Shown here one piece after another: positions 38,311 through 46,836 of a stretch of DNA of 64,000 bases. Position 1 is the first letter of the stretch. Each line of letters starts with the position of its first letter. The stretch is from assembly GCF_003182135.1 (NCBI RefSeq), contig NZ_QGTL01000013.1, positions 1 to 64,000 of the forward strand, in the 5' to 3' direction. A model generated the notes under the pieces. The model was not told where the DNA came from. It saw only the letters and a program-made list of their open reading frames with translations, and made no database searches. This DNA comes from Nocardia neocaledoniensis. Lineage in GTDB: Bacteria > Actinomycetota > Actinomycetes > Mycobacteriales > Mycobacteriaceae. The translations under genes were made by a program, and so were the position numbers.

Positions 38311-39594
38311 ATGGCCAAGAATCGCGCCGTCATCGTCGCGGGCGCGCGCACCCCGTTCGTGCGCGCCTTCACCGACTTCACCCGCCTCGACAGCATTGAT
38401 CTCGCGGGCGCCGCGGTGCGTGGCCTGCTCGAACGGACCGGGATCGCGCCGGGCGAGATCCAGTCCATCGTCTGGGGCGGGGTCGTCCTGCCCAGCCACG
38501 CGCCCAACATCGCGCGCGAGGTGGCGCTGGACCTGAACCTGGATTTCGGGTGCGAGGGCTACACGGTGACCAGGGCGTGCGCGTCGGGCCTGCAGGCCGT
38601 CACCTCCGCGGCCGCCGCGATCGAACGCGGCGAATACGACATCATGATCGCCGGCGGCAGCGACTCCACCAGCAACGCCGAGATCAAGCTGCCGCAGAAG
38701 GTCGTCCACGCCGTGGCCCCGGTGGCGCTGGGCAAGCCCAAGCCCAAGGACTACCTCGACGTGGTCCGCCAGCTGGCGCCGTTCACCGACATCCTGCCGC
38801 GCCAGCCCAAGATCTCCGAGCGCACCACCGGCGAGGTGATGGGGGAGTCGGCCGAGAAGATGGCCAGGATCAACGGCATCTCCCGTGCCGACCAGGACGA
38901 GTTCGCCGCCCGCTCGCACCACCGCGCCGCGGCCGCGATCGCCTCCGGCCGCTTCGACGACGAGGTGGTCCCGCTGACCACCCCCGCGGGCACCCGGATC
39001 GAGACCGACGGCCTGGTGCGCGCCAACACCAGCGTCGACAAGCTCGCCGGCCTGAACCCGGTGTTCGCCAAGGGCGGCACGGTCACCGCGGGCAACGCCA
39101 GCCCGCTCACCGACGGCGCCTCCGCGGTGCTGCTGATGAGCGAGGAGAAGGCGCGCGCCCTCGGGTTCACCCCGCTGGCCGCCTTCCGCTCGTGGAGCTT
39201 CGTCAGCGTCGACCCCGCCGACCAGGTGCTCATCGGTCCCGCCATCTCGATGCCCCGCGCGCTGGACAAGGCCGGGATGTCGCTGGCCGACATCGATCTC
39301 GTCGACATCCACGAGGCGTTCGCCGCCCAGACCCTGTCGGTGCTCCGCATGCTCGAGAGCACGGAGTGGGCCAAGACCCGCCTCGACCGCGACGAGGCCG
39401 TCGGCTCGGTCGACCTCGACAAGCTCAACGTGCACGGCGGGTCGATCTCGCTCGGCCACCCCTTCGGCGCGACCGGCGCCCGCATGGTGACCACCATGGC
39501 CAACGAACTGGCCCGTACGGGCAAGGAAACCGCCCTGCTGGGGATCTGCGCGGCCGGTGGCATCGGTGCCTCGGCGGTGCTCGAACGCGTGTGA
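38311..39594 (+). CDS. Thiolase, acetyl-CoA acyltransferase (FadI-like)
   Basis: A 427-residue thiolase from ATG 38311. The catalytic Cys is in VTRACASGLQAV, and the base residues lie in LVDIHEAFAAQT, SLGHPFGATGARM and GICAAGGIGA. The long loop PVALGKPKPKDYLDVVRQLAPFTD is typical of the FadI/trifunctional-enzyme beta type. It cleaves 3-ketoacyl-CoA with CoA in beta-oxidation. It is a single gene with a terminator after it; no hydratase/dehydrogenase partner is adjacent, so the matching alpha-subunit is elsewhere. It lies outside the palindrome-controlled genes, so a link to steroid side-chain degradation is not supported. Confidence 0.88.
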   Translation: MAKNRAVIVAGARTPFVRAFTDFTRLDSIDLAGAAVRGLLERTGIAPGEIQSIVWGGVVLPSHAPNIAREVALDLNLDFGCEGYTVTRACASGLQAVTSAAAAIERGEYDIMIAGGSDSTSNAEIKLPQKVVHAVAPVALGKPKPKDYLDVVRQLAPFTDILPRQPKISERTTGEVMGESAEKMARINGISRADQDEFAARSHHRAAAAIASGRFDDEVVPLTTPAGTRIETDGLVRANTSVDKLAGLNPVFAKGGTVTAGNASPLTDGASAVLLMSEEKARALGFTPLAAFRSWSFVSVDPADQVLIGPAISMPRALDKAGMSLADIDLVDIHEAFAAQTLSVLRMLESTEWAKTRLDRDEAVGSVDLDKLNVHGGSISLGHPFGATGARMVTTMANELARTGKETALLGICAAGGIGASAVLERV

Positions 39595-39601
39595 GCCGGC
39601 A

Positions 39602-39626
39602 CCGGGCAGGCCACGCGCCTGCCCGG
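39602..39626. terminator. Intrinsic terminator between thiolase and PmbA genes
   Basis: Perfect 10-bp stem (CCGGGCAGGC and complement) with a five-base loop, between convergent stops. Confidence 0.7.
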
Positions 39627-39636
39627 GGACCGTGCC

Positions 39637-41031
39637 CTAGGTCGCCTGGCTCACCGACGACATGTGGAAGTCCGGGATCCGCAGCGGCGGCATCGCGGTG
39701 CGGGTGAACCAGTCCTTCCACTCGCGCGGCAGCGTGATCTCGGTGGCGCCCGCCTCCGTGGCCCGGCGCAGCAGATCGAGCGGGCTCTCGTTGAAGCGGA
39801 AGTTGTTGACCGCCGCGGTGACCCGGCCGTCCTCCACGAGGTAGACCCCGTCGCGGGTGAGGCCGGTGAGCAGCAGGGTCGCCGGGTCGACCTCGCGGAT
39901 GTACCACAGGCAGGTCAGCAGCAGGCCGCGTTCGGTGCGGGCGATCATGTCGTCCAGCGTCGCGTCGGAGCCGCCGGTGAGCAGCAGGTTCTCGCCGGGA
40001 AGGGTGGCGGGCGCGTCGAATTCGGCCGCGGTGGCGCGGGGATAGACCAGCGACTCGATGACGCCGGAACCGATCCAGTCGACCCGCCGGGCGGACAGGC
40101 CGTTGTCGAAGACCGACAGCGACTCCGATGACGAGGGGGTCGCCACGAACGGCCGGTACTCGAGCCCGCTCGCGGACGGATCCGAGTACAGCGTCAACGG
40201 AATGTCGTTGAGCCGCTCACCGATCCGGGTGCCGCCCGCGCGGGCGAAGGCCGTGTGGCCCTCGTGCGCGCCGCGCCCCTCCATCGACCAGGCCAGATAG
40301 ATCATCAGATCGGCCACCGCCGAGGGCGGCAGCAGCGTCTCGTAGCGCCCCGCGGGCAGGTCGACGCGGGTGGCCGACCAATCCAGGCGGCGCGACAGTT
40401 CGGCCAGCAGGCCCGGGGTGTCGACATCGGTGAAGTCGGCGGTGCCGACGCCCACCCAGGCGCTCGCGAGATCCTTTCCGGCGCCGCGCTTTCCGTTGAT
40501 CTCGACCGATCCGGTGGGCTGGGTGAAGCGGCGGCGGATGCCGGTCGAGGTGCCCAGCCAGGTGGTGTGCACCTGGTGGTGGGCGAAGCCGTAGAGCCGG
40601 TCGGCGCCGTCGAAACCGGTCGACAGGTCACGGGCCAGCCCGGTGAACACCTCGATCTCGGTGGCGCCCGGCGCGTGCTCCCAGGTCGCCGAGTCGTCTT
40701 CGGCCGGCGAGAGCAGCGGCATCGCGTCGCGCGCGGGCGTCGCGGTGCGGGCGGCCTCCTCGCTCGCGCGGACCACGGCCTCGATGTCGTCCGGATCGAC
40801 GCTGGTGGAGCTGATGCTGCCGACCCGCGCGGCGTTCGGGCCGTCGCGGAACACCGAGATCACCGCCCAGTCCCGCGACACCGAGGATCCGTTGGTGGTC
40901 ATCGAGTTCCCGGCCCAGCGCAGCGAGGCCTCGTGCGCGTCGGTGACGATCACGATCGCCTCGTCGGCCTTCGACGCGGCCAGTGCCCGTTCGACCACCG
41001 CGCCCGCGGGGAACACACCCGATTCGCTCAC
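39637..41031 (-). CDS. pmbA: TldE/PmbA-family protein
   Basis: 464 residues from GTG 41031, overlapping the TldD stop (GTGA). It has the U62 peptidase fold (AIVIVTDAHEASLRWAGNSMTTNG near the start, then IYLAWSMEGRGAHEGHTAFARAGG) but lacks HExxxH, as in PmbA/TldE, which form a heterodimer with the catalytic TldD. TldDE process peptides such as microcin B17 and antitoxin CcdA, and in some bacteria RiPP precursors. C-terminal TLPREWKDWFTRTAMPPLRIPDF matches the family. No RiPP precursor is seen in the window. Confidence 0.88.
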   Translation of the reverse strand: MSESGVFPAGAVVERALAASKADEAIVIVTDAHEASLRWAGNSMTTNGSSVSRDWAVISVFRDGPNAARVGSISSTSVDPDDIEAVVRASEEAARTATPARDAMPLLSPAEDDSATWEHAPGATEIEVFTGLARDLSTGFDGADRLYGFAHHQVHTTWLGTSTGIRRRFTQPTGSVEINGKRGAGKDLASAWVGVGTADFTDVDTPGLLAELSRRLDWSATRVDLPAGRYETLLPPSAVADLMIYLAWSMEGRGAHEGHTAFARAGGTRIGERLNDIPLTLYSDPSASGLEYRPFVATPSSSESLSVFDNGLSARRVDWIGSGVIESLVYPRATAAEFDAPATLPGENLLLTGGSDATLDDMIARTERGLLLTCLWYIREVDPATLLLTGLTRDGVYLVEDGRVTAAVNNFRFNESPLDLLRRATEAGATEITLPREWKDWFTRTAMPPLRIPDFHMSSVSQAT

Positions 41032-42557
41032 TGACCGGCCTCCGTCCGGGTGTTGAGAACATTGACCCCGCGCACCAGCACCGACGGGCAGCCGTGGCTG
41101 ACGGCCGCGACCTGCCCGGGTTGGGCCTTGCCGCAGTTGAACGCGCCGCCCAGCTGCCAGGTGCTCGGCCCGCCGACCGCCTCCATCGACCCCCAGAAGT
41201 CGGTGGTGGTGGCCTGGTAGGCGACATCGCGTACCTGCCCGGCCAGTTCGCCGTCGCGGATGCGGAAGAACCGCTGCCCGGTGAACTGGAAGTTGTAGCG
41301 CTGCATGTCGATCGACCACGATTTGTCGCCGACGATGTAGAGGCCGTCCTCCACTCGCGAGATCAGCTCGGCGGTGCTCGTGTCGCGCTCGGGGTCCGGT
41401 TGCAGCGACACGTTGGCCATCCGCTGGATCGGCACGTGATGGGGGGAGTCGGCGTAGGAGCAGCCGTTGGAGCGGTCCAGGCCGAGCCGGGGCGCGAAGA
41501 CGCGGTCGAGCTGATAGCCCACCAGCACACCGTCGCGGACCAGGTCCCACTGCTGCCCGGCCACGCCCTCGTCGTCGTAGCCGACCGTGGCCAGGCCGTT
41601 GACCTGCGTGCGATCCCCGGTGACGTGCATGATCGGCGTGCCGTAACGCAGCGTCCCCAGCTGGTCCGGCGTCGCGAACGAGGTTCCCGCGTAGGCGGAT
41701 TCGTAGCCGATGGCCCGGTCGTACTCGGTCGCGTGGCCGATGGACTCGTGGATGGTGAGCCACAGGTTGGTCGGATCGATCACCAGATCGGTGGGCCCGG
41801 CGACCACCCCGGGCGCCTTCACCTTCTCCGCCAGCCAGCCGGGGATCCGCGCGAGTTCGTCGGCCCAGTCCCAGATTCCGTCGGCGCCGGTCACGTACTC
41901 CCAGCCGCGCCCCGCCGGCGCGGCCAGCGTGCGCATGGTCTCGAACACCCCCGACGCGGAGTCGACGGTGATCGCCTCGAGCTGCGGATGCAGGCGCACC
42001 CGCTGCTGGGTGATCGCCGATCCGGCGGTGTCGGCGTAGAAGACCTGCTCCTTGACCTGCAGCACCGAGGCCGTGACGTGGTCGACCCCGTCGGCGGCGG
42101 AGAGCCGCTCCGAATAGTCCTGCAGCAGCGCCACTTTGTCGGCCGTCGGCACCGCGAACGGATCGCGCTCGTAGGCCGAGACCCAGGAGACGTCGGCGTA
42201 GCGCGGCTCGTCGGCCAGCTCCACCCGCTCCCGGTTGAGCGCGCGCAGGGCCGTCGCGACGGTGACCGCGCGCCGCGCCACCTCGGCCGCGGTGTCGGGC
42301 GTGAGCGCGGCGTGCGAGGCGAAACCCCAGGTGCCGTCGACGATCACGCGCACGGCCAACCCGAGCTCGGTGGAATCGGTGACAGCCTCCACCCGGCCGT
42401 CCCGCAGCCGGATCGACTGGGTGAGCAAGCGATGCACGCGCAGATCGGCGTGCTCGGCGCCCGCCGCCCGCGCCGCGGTCAGCGCCGCGTCGGCCAGCGC
42501 GCGCAATCCGAGCGCGCGGAACTCGTCGTCCACTTCCCTGGAAGTCGTGGTGGTCAC
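41028..42557 (-). CDS. tldD: TldD metalloprotease
   Basis: 509 residues from GTG 42557, which follows a TAGCGT -10 (42570-42565) by seven bases, so leaderless. The zinc-binding motif HESIGHATE is intact, along with GYESAYAGTSFA, GYDDEGVAGQQWDLV, YADSPHHVPIQRM and DGLYIVGDKSWSIDMQRYNFQF. TldD with TldE/PmbA makes a heterodimeric protease acting on unfolded peptides through a central channel. It overlaps the PmbA gene, so the two are coupled. It is divergent from a TetR regulator, 103 bp away, which may control it. Confidence 0.9.
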   Translation of the reverse strand: MTTTTSREVDDEFRALGLRALADAALTAARAAGAEHADLRVHRLLTQSIRLRDGRVEAVTDSTELGLAVRVIVDGTWGFASHAALTPDTAAEVARRAVTVATALRALNRERVELADEPRYADVSWVSAYERDPFAVPTADKVALLQDYSERLSAADGVDHVTASVLQVKEQVFYADTAGSAITQQRVRLHPQLEAITVDSASGVFETMRTLAAPAGRGWEYVTGADGIWDWADELARIPGWLAEKVKAPGVVAGPTDLVIDPTNLWLTIHESIGHATEYDRAIGYESAYAGTSFATPDQLGTLRYGTPIMHVTGDRTQVNGLATVGYDDEGVAGQQWDLVRDGVLVGYQLDRVFAPRLGLDRSNGCSYADSPHHVPIQRMANVSLQPDPERDTSTAELISRVEDGLYIVGDKSWSIDMQRYNFQFTGQRFFRIRDGELAGQVRDVAYQATTTDFWGSMEAVGGPSTWQLGGAFNCGKAQPGQVAAVSHGCPSVLVRGVNVLNTRTEAGQ

Positions 42558-42660
42558 CCGGCCTACGCTAGCGTGAAACACCGGTTCCGGCAGTCACAAC
42601 CGTGACGCGCTGACGCGGTCCTCCCGCGGCGGGCCGCGCCGATGCCGTAGGGTGCCCGCC

Positions 42661-43305
42661 GTGCCGCCATCCGCCCTCCGCGATCGAAAAAGGGAACGAA
42701 CCCGCCGTGCGATCCTGCTCGCCGCCGTCGGATTGTTCGAGGCCAGAGGCTATGAGGAGACGACGGTGGCGGAGATCGCCGCCGAGGCCGAGGTCGGCAC
42801 GCGGACCTTCTTCAACTACTTCGCCAGCAAGGAAGAACTGCTCTTTCCCGAACCCGACGAGCGGGTGCGCGCGGCCGTGGCCGCCATCGCCACGCGGCGG
42901 CCGGGGGAGCGTCCGGTGGAGGTGCTGCTGCGGGCTCTGCGCGCCGCGGGCGACAACCCCGGCGAGCATCTGGTCGACGACCTGAACGGCCGCATCGCCG
43001 CGCTGCGCGCGCAGGTCTCGCGGACCGTGCCCGCGGTGAGCGGCCGCGCCGCGCACGCCCAGCTGGTGGCCCAGCGCGAGATCGCCAGGCAGTTGCACGC
43101 CGCGTTCCCGCACGAACTCGACGAGGTCGGCGCCGCGGCACTGGTCGGCGCCGTCGTCGGCGCGGTCTCGGGGGCGCTCACGGTGCTGTTCCAGCAGCCC
43201 CACCACGGGATCGAGGACGGCGAGCGCCTGCACCGCAAGATCCACGAGACCACCTCGCGGGTCCTGCAACCGTGGCTGGCCGCCTCCGCCGAATCGCGGA
43301 ACTAG
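42661..43305 (+). CDS. TetR-family transcriptional regulator
   Basis: 214 residues from GTG 42661, seven bases after a TAGGGT -10 (leaderless). GTG 42652 is possible but overlaps the -10. The HTH is TRRAILLAAVGLFEARGYEETTVAEIAAEAEVGTRTFFNYFASKEELLF, typical of TetR; the C-terminal part is the ligand domain. It is divergent from tldD and convergent with, and overlapping by a few bases, the TSUP gene. The ligand is unknown. A target in the 103-bp tldD-tetR gap is expected from arrangement. Confidence 0.88.
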   Translation: MPPSALRDRKRERTRRAILLAAVGLFEARGYEETTVAEIAAEAEVGTRTFFNYFASKEELLFPEPDERVRAAVAAIATRRPGERPVEVLLRALRAAGDNPGEHLVDDLNGRIAALRAQVSRTVPAVSGRAAHAQLVAQREIARQLHAAFPHELDEVGAAALVGAVVGAVSGALTVLFQQPHHGIEDGERLHRKIHETTSRVLQPWLAASAESRN

Positions 43306-44069
43306 CCGAACTGCTGCCAGCCCAGCCGGACGACCATCACCACGACCACGACGAGCAGCACGATCCGCACGAACCCGGCGCCCTTGGCCAGCGCCATGCG
43401 CGAACCGACGAGCGCGCCCGCCACATTCGCCACCGCCATCGCGGCGCCGAGGCCCCACAGCACGTGCCCGGTGGTGCCGAGGAACAGCAGCGCGCCGACA
43501 TTCGATCCGCAGTTGATCACCTTGGCCATCGCCGCGGCGCGCACGAACTCGGTGCCGAGCAGGGTGGCGAAGGTGATGATCAGGAAGGTGCCGGTGCCCG
43601 GCCCGAGCAGGCCGTCGTAGAGGCCGATCAGTCCCGCCGCGAGCGCGACCACGAGGATCACCTTGCGCCGCGTCGGCGGGTGGGTCGCCATCGTCATCCC
43701 GACCGAGGGACGCAGCGTCACGAACACCGCCACCGCGACCAGCACCACCATGACCAGCGGAATGAACAGGTCCCGATCGATGAGCGAGACCGCAGCCGCG
43801 CCGCACGCCGCGGTGATCGCCGCGATCACCGCGCCCGGGATCAGCACCTTCCACTGCATCGGCACCTTGCGGGCGAAGGTCAGCACGGCCGTCGCCGTGC
43901 CGGAGAGCGCGGCCAGCTTGTTGGTGCCGAGCGCGGTCTGGGGGGCGATGCCCGGCGCCACCAGGAACAGCGTGGGCAGGATGATCAACCCGCCACCGCC
44001 GACGACCGCGTCGACCCACCCGGCCGCGGCCGCGGCCACCAACAGGACCGCCCAGTCTCCTAGTTGCAT
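43302..44069 (-). CDS. TSUP-family (TauE/SafE) permease
   Basis: A 255-residue polytopic membrane protein. It starts MQLGDWAVLLVAAAAAGWVDAVVGGGGLIILPTLF, the characteristic duplicated glycine-rich TM1, and has the matching second repeat GLIGLYDGLLGPGTGTFLIITFATLLG. This is the sulfite/anion exporter family. The predicted eight or so TMs fit. The stop overlaps that of TetR by bases on the opposite strand. The substrate (sulfite, sulfonate, other anion) is not visible in the sequence. Confidence 0.85.
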   Translation of the reverse strand: MQLGDWAVLLVAAAAAGWVDAVVGGGGLIILPTLFLVAPGIAPQTALGTNKLAALSGTATAVLTFARKVPMQWKVLIPGAVIAAITAACGAAAVSLIDRDLFIPLVMVVLVAVAVFVTLRPSVGMTMATHPPTRRKVILVVALAAGLIGLYDGLLGPGTGTFLIITFATLLGTEFVRAAAMAKVINCGSNVGALLFLGTTGHVLWGLGAAMAVANVAGALVGSRMALAKGAGFVRIVLLVVVVVMVVRLGWQQFG

Positions 44070-44157
44070 CGGCCAAGAGAATCAAGATCGCGGCCGGAAA
44101 GCCAGTTCATTCATGTCGGGACGGGCTCACGCGAGCCTCTCGTGCCAAGCTGGTCGG

Positions 44158-45324
44158 GTGCGCCGGTTCAGTCTGTGGCTCCGCGGACGGCCCATCGTCG
44201 CCGATTCCGTCCTCGCCGCCTGCCTGCTGATCTTCGACGCCGCCGGCGTGGGCGACGAACCACACAAGGCCGTCTACCTGGTCTTCTCGGCGATCCTGCC
44301 GCTGCCGTTGATCCTGCGCCGGGTGTACCCGCGCGCGGTCGCGGCGGTGATGTTCGCGCTGTCGCAGGTGTGCAGCGTCACCGGCTATGTGCTCGGTCAG
44401 GACACCTCCGATCACGTGGCGCTCATCGGGCTGGGTGTGATGCTCTACACCCTGGTCGCCTATGTCGGCAGGCGCGAGGGACTGATCTACCTGGCGTTCC
44501 TCGGCGTCGACGTGGTGACCTCGGTACTGTTGCTCGACACCCCCAAGGGCGGCGACCTGATCCTGGTCGCGGTGATCTACGCCCTGTGCTGGACGCTGGC
44601 CGAGTTCAACGGCGCCCGCCACGCCTACGACTCGGAGGTCGCGGCCCGCCTTGCCGTCGCCGACTACGACAAGGAGCGCCGCGCGCACGAGGCCGTCGCC
44701 GCCGAACGCACCCGCATCGCCCGCGAGCTCCACGACGTGGTCGCGCACGCGGTCAGCGTCATCATCGTGCAGGCCGACGGGGCGAAATACGCCCTGCGCC
44801 AGGACCCGGACGCGGCCGAACGCGCGCTGGCCACCATCTCGGGTACCGGCCGCGACGCGCTGCGCGAGCTGCGCCGCACGGTCGCCCTCCTGCGGACCGA
44901 GCACGCGCCCGAACTGCTGCCCCAGCACGGCAGTGCCGGGATCGCGCGACTGGCCGAGATGATGCGCGACGCCGGCCTGGCCGTCGAGCTGGAACTGACC
45001 GGTGAACTCGACGACATCACTCCCGAGGTCAGCCTCGGCGTGCACCGCATCGTGCAGGAATCGCTCACCAACACCCTGCGGCACGCGGGCGCGACCCCCA
45101 AGGCGGTGGTGCGGGTGCACCGGCGCGAGGACGACATCCGGATCGAGATCGTCGACAGCGGCGGCGTCCCCGTGGTGGACACCGGCATTCCCGGCACCGG
45201 CATGGGCCTGGTCGGGATGCGCGAACGGGTGGCCGTGCTCGGCGGCACCCTCACCGCGGGCCGCACCGAGGACGGCCGGTGGCGGGTGCGAGCCACCCTC
45301 CCGTTGCGCGCCGAGGCCGACTGA
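44158..45324 (+). CDS. Sensor histidine kinase (NarX/DesK type)
   Basis: 388 residues from GTG 44158. An N-terminal region of four to five TM segments (about residues 14-150) is followed by a HisKA_3 box, ERTRIARELHDVVAHAVSVIIVQADGAKYAL (His in LHDV), and an HATPase with HRIVQESLTNTLRHAGATP, VDSGG, GTGMGLVGMRERVAVLGG. It autophosphorylates on the His and transfers phosphate to the response regulator 22 bp downstream. There is no extracellular domain, so it probably senses a membrane signal. The regulated target is not evident. Confidence 0.9.
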   Translation: MRRFSLWLRGRPIVADSVLAACLLIFDAAGVGDEPHKAVYLVFSAILPLPLILRRVYPRAVAAVMFALSQVCSVTGYVLGQDTSDHVALIGLGVMLYTLVAYVGRREGLIYLAFLGVDVVTSVLLLDTPKGGDLILVAVIYALCWTLAEFNGARHAYDSEVAARLAVADYDKERRAHEAVAAERTRIARELHDVVAHAVSVIIVQADGAKYALRQDPDAAERALATISGTGRDALRELRRTVALLRTEHAPELLPQHGSAGIARLAEMMRDAGLAVELELTGELDDITPEVSLGVHRIVQESLTNTLRHAGATPKAVVRVHRREDDIRIEIVDSGGVPVVDTGIPGTGMGLVGMRERVAVLGGTLTAGRTEDGRWRVRATLPLRAEAD

Positions 45325-45345
45325 TCCGCCCGCTAGGGTGAGGCC

Positions 45346-46005
45346 ATGCCGATCAGCGTGCTCGTGGTGGACGATCAGGAACTCATGCGGATGGGTCTGA
45401 AGATGGTCCTCGGCGCGCACCCCGACATCGAGGTCGTGGGTGAGGCGGGCAACGGCGACGAGGCGGTGCTGCGCGCGACCCAGCTGCGCCCCGACGTGGT
45501 CCTGATGGACGTGCGGATGCCCGTCGTCGACGGCGTCACGGCGACCGGCCGGATCGTCGCGGCGGGCGACGGCGTGCGCGTCCTCGTGATGACCACCTTC
45601 GACCTGGACGAACACGCCCTGGGCGCGCTGCGCGCCGGCGCCAGCGGGTTCCTGCTCAAGGACACCCCGCCCGAGGACCTCGTCTCCGCCATCCGCAGCG
45701 TCGCCGCCGGGGACGCCGTGGTCTCCCCGAAGGTCACCAAGCGCCTGCTGGACCGGCTCGTCGCCGAGGACCCGGCCGGGCTGCGCGATCCCGGCGTCCT
45801 CGACGTGCTGACCGCGCGCGAACGCGAGGTCCTCGAACAGATCGCGGCGGGCCGCTCCAACGCCGAGATCGCGGCCGCGCTGTTCCTGTCGGAGGCGACC
45901 GTGAAGACCCACGTCGGCCGGGTGCTCACCAAACTCGGGCTGCGCGATCGGGTGCAGGCGGTGGTGCTGGCCTACGAGACCGGCTTGGTCCGTCCCGGCG
46001 GCTGA
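45346..46005 (+). CDS. NarL/FixJ-family response regulator
   Basis: A 219-residue response regulator. The receiver has VVDDQELMRMGL, the phospho-acceptor Asp in VVLMDVRMPVVDG and the switch Lys in GFLLKDTPPEDL. The LuxR-type HTH is LTAREREVLEQIAAGRSNAEIAAALFLSEATVKTHVGRVLTKL. It pairs with the upstream kinase. A TAGGGT box six bases before the ATG suggests an additional internal leaderless start. The DNA target is unknown. Confidence 0.92.
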   Translation: MPISVLVVDDQELMRMGLKMVLGAHPDIEVVGEAGNGDEAVLRATQLRPDVVLMDVRMPVVDGVTATGRIVAAGDGVRVLVMTTFDLDEHALGALRAGASGFLLKDTPPEDLVSAIRSVAAGDAVVSPKVTKRLLDRLVAEDPAGLRDPGVLDVLTAREREVLEQIAAGRSNAEIAAALFLSEATVKTHVGRVLTKLGLRDRVQAVVLAYETGLVRPGG

Positions 46006-46071
46006 GCGCGCCCCGGGAGAAAAATCGGGCGCTCGCGCGTTGAGTGGAGTAGATCGTCCGAAAGGATCGCC

Positions 46072-46590
46072 ATGACCGCCCTGCTGTTCGTGCTCTACCT
46101 CGTCGTCGAGATCGCCGCGTTCGTCGGCCTCGCCCAGCTGATCGGCGCGGGCTGGGCGCTGCTGGTGCTGATCGCGATCTCCGGCGTCGGCCTGCTGCTG
46201 CTCGGCGCGCAGGGCAGGCGCGTCTTCGACCGGTTCCGCCGGGCCGCGCGCGGCGAGGTCACCGCGGAGAGCGCGGTCGCCGACGGGCTGCTCGTCGCCA
46301 CGGGCTCGGTGCTGCTGTTCGTGCCCGGCCTGGTCACCGGCGTCGTCGGGCTGCTGGCGCTGTTCCCGCCGACGAGGGCGCTGCTGCGGCCGGTGCTGGA
46401 GAAGCTCGGCACCCGCCGCTTCGGCCCGCTGCCCTCCTTCGCGCCCTCGCCGTACCGCGGTGTCGTGGTCGATGCCGACGGCGACGTGGTCGACGGTGAC
46501 GTCGTCGGCCAGTGGTACGACGACGGCCACACCGGCCTGCGGCCCGCCCTCGGACCGGGCAGGCCGCAGGATGCCGCGCCCTGGCGGTGA
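46072..46590 (+). CDS. fxsA: FxsA-family membrane protein
   Basis: 172 residues. The N-terminal hydrophobic segments LFVLYLVVEIAAFVGLAQLIGAGWALLVLIAISGVGLLLLGAQGRRVF match FxsA, followed by another pair (GLLVATGSVLLFVPGLVTGVVGLLALFPPTRALL) and a cytoplasmic tail with VVVDADGDVVDGDVVGQW. FxsA in E. coli suppresses phage F exclusion; its general role is unknown. AAAGGATC precedes the ATG. It stands alone after the two-component genes. The acidic, glycine-rich tail is longer than in the E. coli protein. Confidence 0.82.
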   Translation: MTALLFVLYLVVEIAAFVGLAQLIGAGWALLVLIAISGVGLLLLGAQGRRVFDRFRRAARGEVTAESAVADGLLVATGSVLLFVPGLVTGVVGLLALFPPTRALLRPVLEKLGTRRFGPLPSFAPSPYRGVVVDADGDVVDGDVVGQWYDDGHTGLRPALGPGRPQDAAPWR

Positions 46591-46608
46591 AAGGTCTACA
46601 GTGTGCCG

Positions 46609-46812
46609 ATGGCCACCGAGCAAGTCACCATCGAGGTGAGCGCGGAACTGGCCGACGCGGTACGTAGGGCGAGTGCCGCTGCCGGACAGTCCATGTCGGA
46701 TTTCACGGTCGCCGCGTGGCGACTCGAGCTGATCGCCGTCGAAGCGGGCGGGCACGCCCCGGCGGGGCTGCGCGAGGCGGACCTACGCGCCGTCCTGTCC
46801 CTGCCGACCTGA
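46609..46812 (+). CDS. Small ribbon-helix-helix-like protein, orphan
   Basis: A 67-residue protein from ATG 46609, six bases after a TACAGT -10-like box, so probably leaderless. QVTIEVSAELADAVRRASAAAGQSMSDFTVAAWRLEL fits an RHH DNA-binding antitoxin-like pattern: a strand followed by two helices with the AAxxGxSxSxF turn. No toxin gene (RelE, VapC, HicA) is adjacent. It could be an orphan antitoxin or a small regulator. It precedes an amidohydrolase gene by about 25 bp. Confidence 0.6.
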   Translation: MATEQVTIEVSAELADAVRRASAAAGQSMSDFTVAAWRLELIAVEAGGHAPAGLREADLRAVLSLPT

Positions 46813-46836
46813 CGATCGGCCGATACGGCAGACTGG

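Noticed and set aside
38311..39594. Thiolase as part of the steroid regulon
   Set aside because: Its upstream region lacks the TCCCG palindrome and CTACCGT element, and its neighbours are unrelated.
41120..41140. RAE-like GGCCTTGCCGCAG within tldD
   Set aside because: Only the left half matches; the right arm lacks the AAGGCC, and it lies inside a gene.
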